Shown here in pieces: positions 58,141 to 64,000 of a stretch of 64,000 nucleotides of DNA. The first letter of the stretch is position 1; every line of letters begins with the position of its first letter. The notes below the pieces were generated by a model, which ran no database searches, had not been told where the DNA came from, and was given only the letters and a program-made list of their open reading frames with translations. The stretch lies in assembly GCF_963678635.1 (NCBI RefSeq), contig NC_087064.1, positions 39,653,464 to 39,717,463 of the forward strand, in the 5' to 3' direction. The stretch comes from Symsagittifera roscoffensis (Eukaryota; Xenacoelomorpha; Acoela; Convolutidae). Both the position numbers and the translations under genes were made by a program.

Positions 58141-59658
58141 GTCTTAGGTCTTTACCCAATAAAATTTGATTTTGAAAAGACTTTTGAACTAGATAGTTTT
58201 TTAATCAAAAATTATGGTTAAGAAAGACCTAAGACATTCCTTTTTGTATGTTTTAGGGCTTGAAACGCACAAAAATGCATGTCTCAGGTCTTTCTCCACC
58301 ATATTTTGATTTAAAAAAAAACAATTTCTCAACTAAATTGTTATTTTTTCTATCAAAAAAGGTGGGGGAGGAACTAGGACATGCACTTTTGAGCTTTTTA
58401 GGGACTAAAACGCACAAAAATGCATGTCATAGGTCTTCCCTCACCATAAATTGATTAAGAAACCGTTTAGTATAATTTTTAGTTTTTTAAATCAAATTAT
58501 GGTTGGGAAGACCTAAAATATGCTTTCTCGTGCTTTTCAGGCCCTAAAAAGCACAAAAAAAAAGAATGTTCGGTGGTTTTTCCCGCCGTTTTTTAATAAT
58601 AAAGCCAATTAAATCAAAAAACAGAAATTTTGAACATGCATTTTTGAGCGTTTCAGGCCCTATTACGTACAAAAATGCATGTCTTATGTCTTTCCCCACC
58701 ATATTTTGATTTCAAAAATGAAACAATTTTTACACTAAATGGTTTTATTATCAAAAAACATGGTGGGGAAAGCCTAAGACATGCATTGTTGTATGTTTTA
58801 GGTCATGAAACGCACAATAATGCGTGTCTTGTGTCTTTCCCCACCAGATTTCGGTTTACAGAAGAAACAATTTATAAACTAATTTGTTTTTTCTTCTCAA
58901 AAAAGGTGGGGGAGGACAAAGAACATGCTTTGTTGTGCTTTTTAGTGTCTGAACAGCTTAAAAATGCACGTCTTAGGTCTTACCCCACCACATTTTGATA
59001 AAATCAAATAGTTTACTATTCATTTTTGACAGAATGTGGTGGGGGAAGACCTAAGACATGCATTTTTGTGCGTTTCTGGCCCTAATGCGCACAAAAAAAG
59101 CATGTCTTATGTCTTCCCCACCATATTTTGATAAAAAACCAATGAGTTTCTTAACTAGTCATATAACTAAAATGTGGTAGAGGAAGACCTAATACATTCA
59201 TGTTTTGTGCTTGTCAGGCCCTAAAAAGCACGAAAATGCATTTCCGGGGTCCTTCCTCGCCATGTTTTGATATTCAACAAATTAGTTCAAAAAATGTTTT
59301 TTAAAATCGAAATATGGTAGGGTAAGACCTAACACAATCATTTTCGTGCGTATTAGCGCCTGAGACGCACAAAAACTCATGTCATAGGTCTTCCTTCAAC
59401 ACGTTCTGACAAAAAAAGATTTTGTAAAGAAATTGATTTTATCAAAAGAAGATAGAGAGGATCTAAGACATGCGTTTTTGTGCGTTTCAGGACCTAATAC
59501 GTTAAAAAATACATTTCTTAGGTCCTTCCTCACCATATTTTGATTTGAAAAATAAACAATTTTTAAACTAATTGGTTTTAATATCAAAAAATATGGCGGG
59601 GAAAGCCTAAGACATGCATTTTTGTATGTTTTAGGTCCTGAAACGCACAAAAATGCAT
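58141..59658. repeat. Higher-order satellite unit H3, copy 1 (1,518 bp)
   Basis: Starts 'gtcttaggtctttacccaat', repeated at 59659. The two copies are almost identical, including the variant 'tagtgtctgaacagctt' (58942 and 60461). Confidence 0.9.
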
Positions 59659-61177
59659 GTCTTAGGTCTTTACCCAATAAAATTTGATTTTGAAAAGACT
59701 TTTGAACTAGATAGTTTTTTAATCAAAAATTATGGTTAAGAAAGACCTAAGACATTCCTTTTTGTATGTTTTAGGGCTTGAAACGCACAAAAATGCATGT
59801 CACAGGTCTTTCTCCACCATATTTTGATTTTAAAAAAAACAATTTCTCAACTAAATTGTTATTTTTTCTATCAAAAAAGGTGGGGGAGGAACTAGGACAT
59901 GCACTTTTGAGCTTTTTAGGGACTAAAACGCACAAAAATGCATGTCATAGGTCTTCCCTCACCATAAATTGATTAAGAAACCGTTTAGTATAATTTTTAG
60001 TTTTTTAAATCAAATTATGGTTGGGAAGACCTAAAATATGCTTTCTCGTGCTTTTCAGGCCCTAAAAAGCACAAAAAAAAAAGAATGTTCGGTGGTTTTT
60101 CCCGCCGTTTTTTAATAATAAAGCCAATTAAATCAAAAAACAGAAATTTTGAACATGCATTTTTGAGCGTTTCAGGCCCTATTACGTACAAAAATGCATG
60201 TCTTATGTCTTTCCCCACCATATTTTGATTTCAAAAATGAAACAATTTTTACACTAAATGGTTTTATTATCAAAAAATATGGTGGGGAAAGCCTAAGACA
60301 TGCATTGTTGTATGTTTTAGGTCATGAAACGCACAATAATGCGTGTCTTGTGTCTTTCCCCACCAGATTTCGGTTTACAGAAGAAACAATTTATAAACTA
60401 ATTTGTTTTTTCTTCTCAAAAAAGGTGGGGGAGGACAAAGAACATGCTTTGTTGTGCTTTTTAGTGTCTGAACAGCTTAAAAATGCACGTCTTAGGTCTT
60501 ACCCCACCACATTTTGATAAAATCAAATAGTTTACTATTCATTTTTGACAGAATGTGGTGGGGGAAGACCTAAGACATGCATTTTTGTGCGTTTCTGGCC
60601 CTAATGCGCACAAAAAAAGCATGTCTTATGTCTTCCCCACCATATTTTGATAAAAAACCAATGAGTTTTTTAACTAGTCATATAACTAAAATGTGGTAGA
60701 GGAAGACCTAATACATTCATGTTTTGTGCTTGTCAGGCCCTAAAAAGCACGAAAATGCATTTCCGGGGTCCTTCCTCGCCATGTTTTGATATTCAACAAA
60801 TTAGTTCAAAAAATGTTTTTTAAAATCGAAATATGGTAGGGTAAGACCTAACACAATCATTTTCGTGCGTATTAGCGCCTGAGACGCACAAAAACTCATG
60901 TCATATGTCTTCCTTCAACACGTTCTGACAAAAAAAGATTTTGTAAAGAAATTGATTTTATCAAAAGAAGATAGAGAGGATCTAAGACATGCGTTTTTGT
61001 GCGTTTCAGGACCTAATACGTTAAAAAATACATTTTTTAGGTCCTTCCTCACCATATTTTGATTTGAAAAATAAACAATTTTTAAACTAATTGGCTTTAA
61101 TATCAAAAAATATGGCGGGGAAAGCCTAAGACATGCATTTTTGTATGTTTTAGGTCCTGAAACGCACAAAAATGCAT
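59659..61177. repeat. Higher-order satellite unit H3, copy 2
   Basis: Direct tandem copy of 58141-59658. After 61177 the sequence changes to 'ttctcgcaccat' monomers. Confidence 0.9.
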
Positions 61178-61980
61178 GTCTTAGGTCTTCTCGCACCATA
61201 TTTTGGTTTAAAAAGAAAACAATTTATGAACTAATTTGTTTTTCTTCACAAAAAAGTTGGGGGAGGACAAAGGACATGCTTTTTAGTGCTTTTTAGGGCC
61301 TGAAACCCACAAAAAAGCATGTCTTAGTTCTTCCCCCGCCATATTTTGATAAAATCAATTAGTTTAGAAAATCTTTCTTATCAGAATGTGGCGGTGGAAG
61401 ACCTAAGATATGCATTTTTGTGCGTTTCTGGCCCTAATACGAACACAAAAGCATGTCTTATGTCTTCCCCACCATATAATAAATAAAAAAAACCAATGAG
61501 TTTCTAAACTTTCAAATTATTTAATCTGGTAGAGGAAGACCTAAAACATTCATGTTTGTGCGTGTCAGGCCCTAAAAAGCACGTAAATGCATGTACGGGG
61601 TCCTTCCTCACCATGTTTTGATATTAAAAACAATTAATTCAAAAAAAAATTTATATCGAAATATGGTGGATAAAACCTAGGACATGTGTTTTGTCCGTAT
61701 TAGGGCCTGAAACGCAAAAAAAATACAAGTCTTAGGTCTTCTCCATCACATTCTGATGGAAAGAAAAACTTACAAACTGATTGATGTTATCAAACTATGG
61801 TGGGGAAGACCTAACACATGCCTTTTTGTATGTTTTAGGCCTGAAAAAAGAAAAATGCATCTCTCAGATCTTTCCCCATCATATTCGATTTTTAAAAAAT
61901 ATAATTTATGAACTAATTGTTTTTAATCAAAAAAAACAGGGAGGACCTAGGACATGCACTTCTGTGCTTTTTAGGGCCTG

Positions 61981-64000
61981 AAACGCACAAAAATGCATGT
62001 CTTAGGTCTTACCCTACCACATTTTGATAAAGTCAGTTTACAAATTCTTTTTTATCAGAAGTTGGTGGGAAAAGACCTAAGACGTGCTTTTTTGTGCACT
62101 TCAGGCCCTAATACGCACAAAAAAGCGTGTCTTATGTCTTCTCCGCCATATTTTGATTTAAAAAAAGCAATTAGTTTCTAAACTAGTGTAATTACTAAAA
62201 TGTGGTAGAGGAAGAACTAAGACATTCTTGTTGTGCGTGTCAGGCCTGAAAAAGCCCGAAATTGCATGTCCGGGGTCCTTCCTCACCATGTTTTGACATT
62301 AGTTCAAAAACTAATACTTTCAAAAAAATATTTTTGAATCGAAATATGGTGGATAAAACCTAGGACATGCATTTTTTCCGTATTAGGGCCTGAATAGCAC
62401 AAAAATACATCTCTTAGTTCTTCTCCACCACATTCGAATGAAAAAAAAAATTTAAAAAACTATTTGATTTTATCACAACATGTTGGGGGAAGACCTAGGA
62501 CATGCCTTTTTGTGCGTTTCAGGCCCTAATACGTATAAAAATGCATGTCTTAGGTCTTTACTCACCATATTTTGATTTTCAAAAAAACTTTCGATCTAAA
62601 TTGTTTTATTATCAAAAATATGGCGAAGAAAGACATAAAACATGCCTTTTTGTATGTTTTAGGGACTGAAACGCACAAAAATGCATGGCTTATGTCTTTC
62701 CCCACCTTTTTTTGATTTAAAGAAATAAAACAGTTTTTAAACAAATTTGTTTTATTAGCAAAAAATATGGTGGGGAAAGCCTAAGACATGCATTTTTGTA
62801 TGTTTTAGGTCCTGAAACGCACGGAAATGCATTTCTTAGGTCTTCCCTCACCACATTTTGATAAAATCTGTTAGTTTTAAAATTTTTCTTTCATCAGATT
62901 GTGGTGGGGGAAGACTTAAGACTTGCATTTTGTGCGTTTCAGGACCTAATACACACAAAAAACTGTGTTTTATGTCTTCCCCACCATATTTTGATAAAAA
63001 CACCAATTAGTTTCTAAACTAGTCTAATCTTTAAAATGTGGCAGAGGAAGACCTAAGACTTTCAAATTTGTGCGTGTCAGGCCCTAAAAAGCACGAAAAT
63101 GCATGTCCGGGAGCCTTCTTTACCATGTTTTGATATTAAAACTATTTAGTTCAAAAAATTTTTTAAATTGAAATACGGTGGATAAAACCTGGGACATGCA
63201 TTTTGTCCGTATTAGGGCCTGAAACGCACAATTATACATGTCTTAGGTCTTCCCAACCACATTCTGATGAAAAACAAATTTAAAACTAATCATTTTTATT
63301 AGAATTTGATGGGTGAAGACCTAGGACACGCCTTTTTGATCGTTTCAGGCCCTATTACGTACAAAACACATGTCCTAGGTTTTATCCACCATATTTTGAT
63401 TTTTTGGAAAAATATTGAACTAATTAGTTTTATTATCAAAAAATATGGTGAAGAAACACCTAAGACATGCTTTTTTGAATGTTTTAGGGCCTGAAAAGCA
63501 CGAAAATGCATGTCTCAGGTCTATACCCACCATAATTCGATTAAAAAAAACAATATATAAACAATTTTTTTTTCATCAAAAAAAGTGGAGGAGGAGCTAG
63601 GAAATGAATTTTTGTGCTTTTTAGGGCCTGAAACGCACAAAAATGCAAGTCTTAGGTCTCCTCCACCATACTTTGTAGAAAAAAAAATCAATAAGTTTTG
63701 AAATATTTTTTAAATCTGAATGTGGTGGAAAAAGATCTAGGACATGCCTTTTGTGCGTTTCAGGTTCTAATACGTACAAAAATGCATGTCTAAGGTCTTT
63801 ACCCAACTTAATTTGATTTTAAAAAGACTTTTGAACTAATTAGTTTTATTATCAAAAAGTATGGTGAAGAAAGACCTAAGACATTCCTTTTTGTATGTAT
63901 TAGGGCTAGAAACGCACAAAAATGCATGTCCCAGGTCTTTACCTACCATATTTCGATTTAAAAAAAAAAAACTATTTATAAACTGATTTGTTTTTTTTTA
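61981..64000. repeat. Higher-order satellite unit H4, copy 2, runs off the window
   Basis: Matches 47225-49245 at constant offset 14756-14757. Differences are mostly single bases and changes in A or T run length. Confidence 0.85.

Larger units (their letters stand above)
54680..64000. repeat. Palindromic ~138-bp satellite, block C
   Basis: Starts abruptly with a monomer identical in type to 38381 (lacking about 12 bp of its spacer) and runs off the window end. It is largely assembled from segments also found in block B: H1 (54684-57720), H2-like and 46.3-47.2 kb-like monomers (57720-58940), the H3 pair, and H4 (61981-64000). Confidence 0.95.

Noticed and set aside
30985-63806. Many 60-107-codon frames on both strands in the satellite blocks
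   Set aside because: They repeat with the monomer, appear equally on both strands, and result from the palindromic unit; no independent sign of a protein.
30436-64000. CRISPR-like repeat array
   Set aside because: No short identical repeats with unique spacers and no cas genes; the unit is a continuous ~138-bp satellite in a eukaryotic context.
30436-64000. Telomere-like TTTTAGGG motifs
   Set aside because: 'ttttagggcc' occurs once per monomer as half of the short palindrome and never as a tandem heptamer or hexamer run.

Overview
The window looks like a repeat-rich, AT-rich piece of a eukaryotic nuclear genome, most likely an invertebrate animal. There are no operons, ribosome-binding sites or intact long reading frames. 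Nearly all recognisable coding sequence comes from decayed Polinton/Maverick-type (adintovirus-like) DNA elements, which are common in animal genomes. No intact gene was found, and I cannot name the species.

Layout. (1) 1-1154: no gene seen. (2) 1155-17908: three head-to-tail, internally rearranged copies (D0 1155-7318, D1 7319-13700, D2 14857-17908) of one decayed element segment. The plus strand carries remnants of a packaging ATPase, an unrecognised small protein, an integrase and a 'VVS' family protein. The minus strand carries the C-terminal part of a protein-primed family B DNA polymerase. D0 has a nested 1.75-kb tandem duplication. D1 is a mosaic interrupted at 9463-10598 by an ACCGCTCAAA-rich foldback-like insert. 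(3) 17909-18434: a 253-bp inverted duplication of the 5' end of a second polymerase gene. (4) 18182-35160: a second Polinton-like element, all recognisable genes on the plus strand: polymerase, acidic tail or ORF, a ~6-kb stretch with little recognisable sequence and two minisatellites, packaging ATPase, two small proteins, integrase, VVS-family protein, a small basic/hydrophobic virion-type protein, and the start of a major capsid protein. Every gene is broken by stops, frameshifts or deletions.

(5) 30436-34439, 35160-52206 and 54680-64000: about 30 kb of one ~138-bp satellite whose monomer consists of two nested palindromes. It is arranged in higher-order duplications of about 1.5, 3.06 and 4.7 kb. 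The first block splits the small virion-type gene, the second truncates the capsid gene, and a decayed retrotransposon Gag-like sequence on the minus strand (within 52207-54679) separates the second from the third.

The genes once formed a self-replicating, integrating, capsid-encoding element (polymerase copies the DNA, integrase inserts it, ATPase packages it, capsid proteins form the particle). In this window it survives only as pseudogenes being reshaped by tandem duplication and satellite expansion. The most unusual features are the self-complementary satellite inside a viral-type element, its duplication/deletion junctions, and the hairpin made from the polymerase 5' end.
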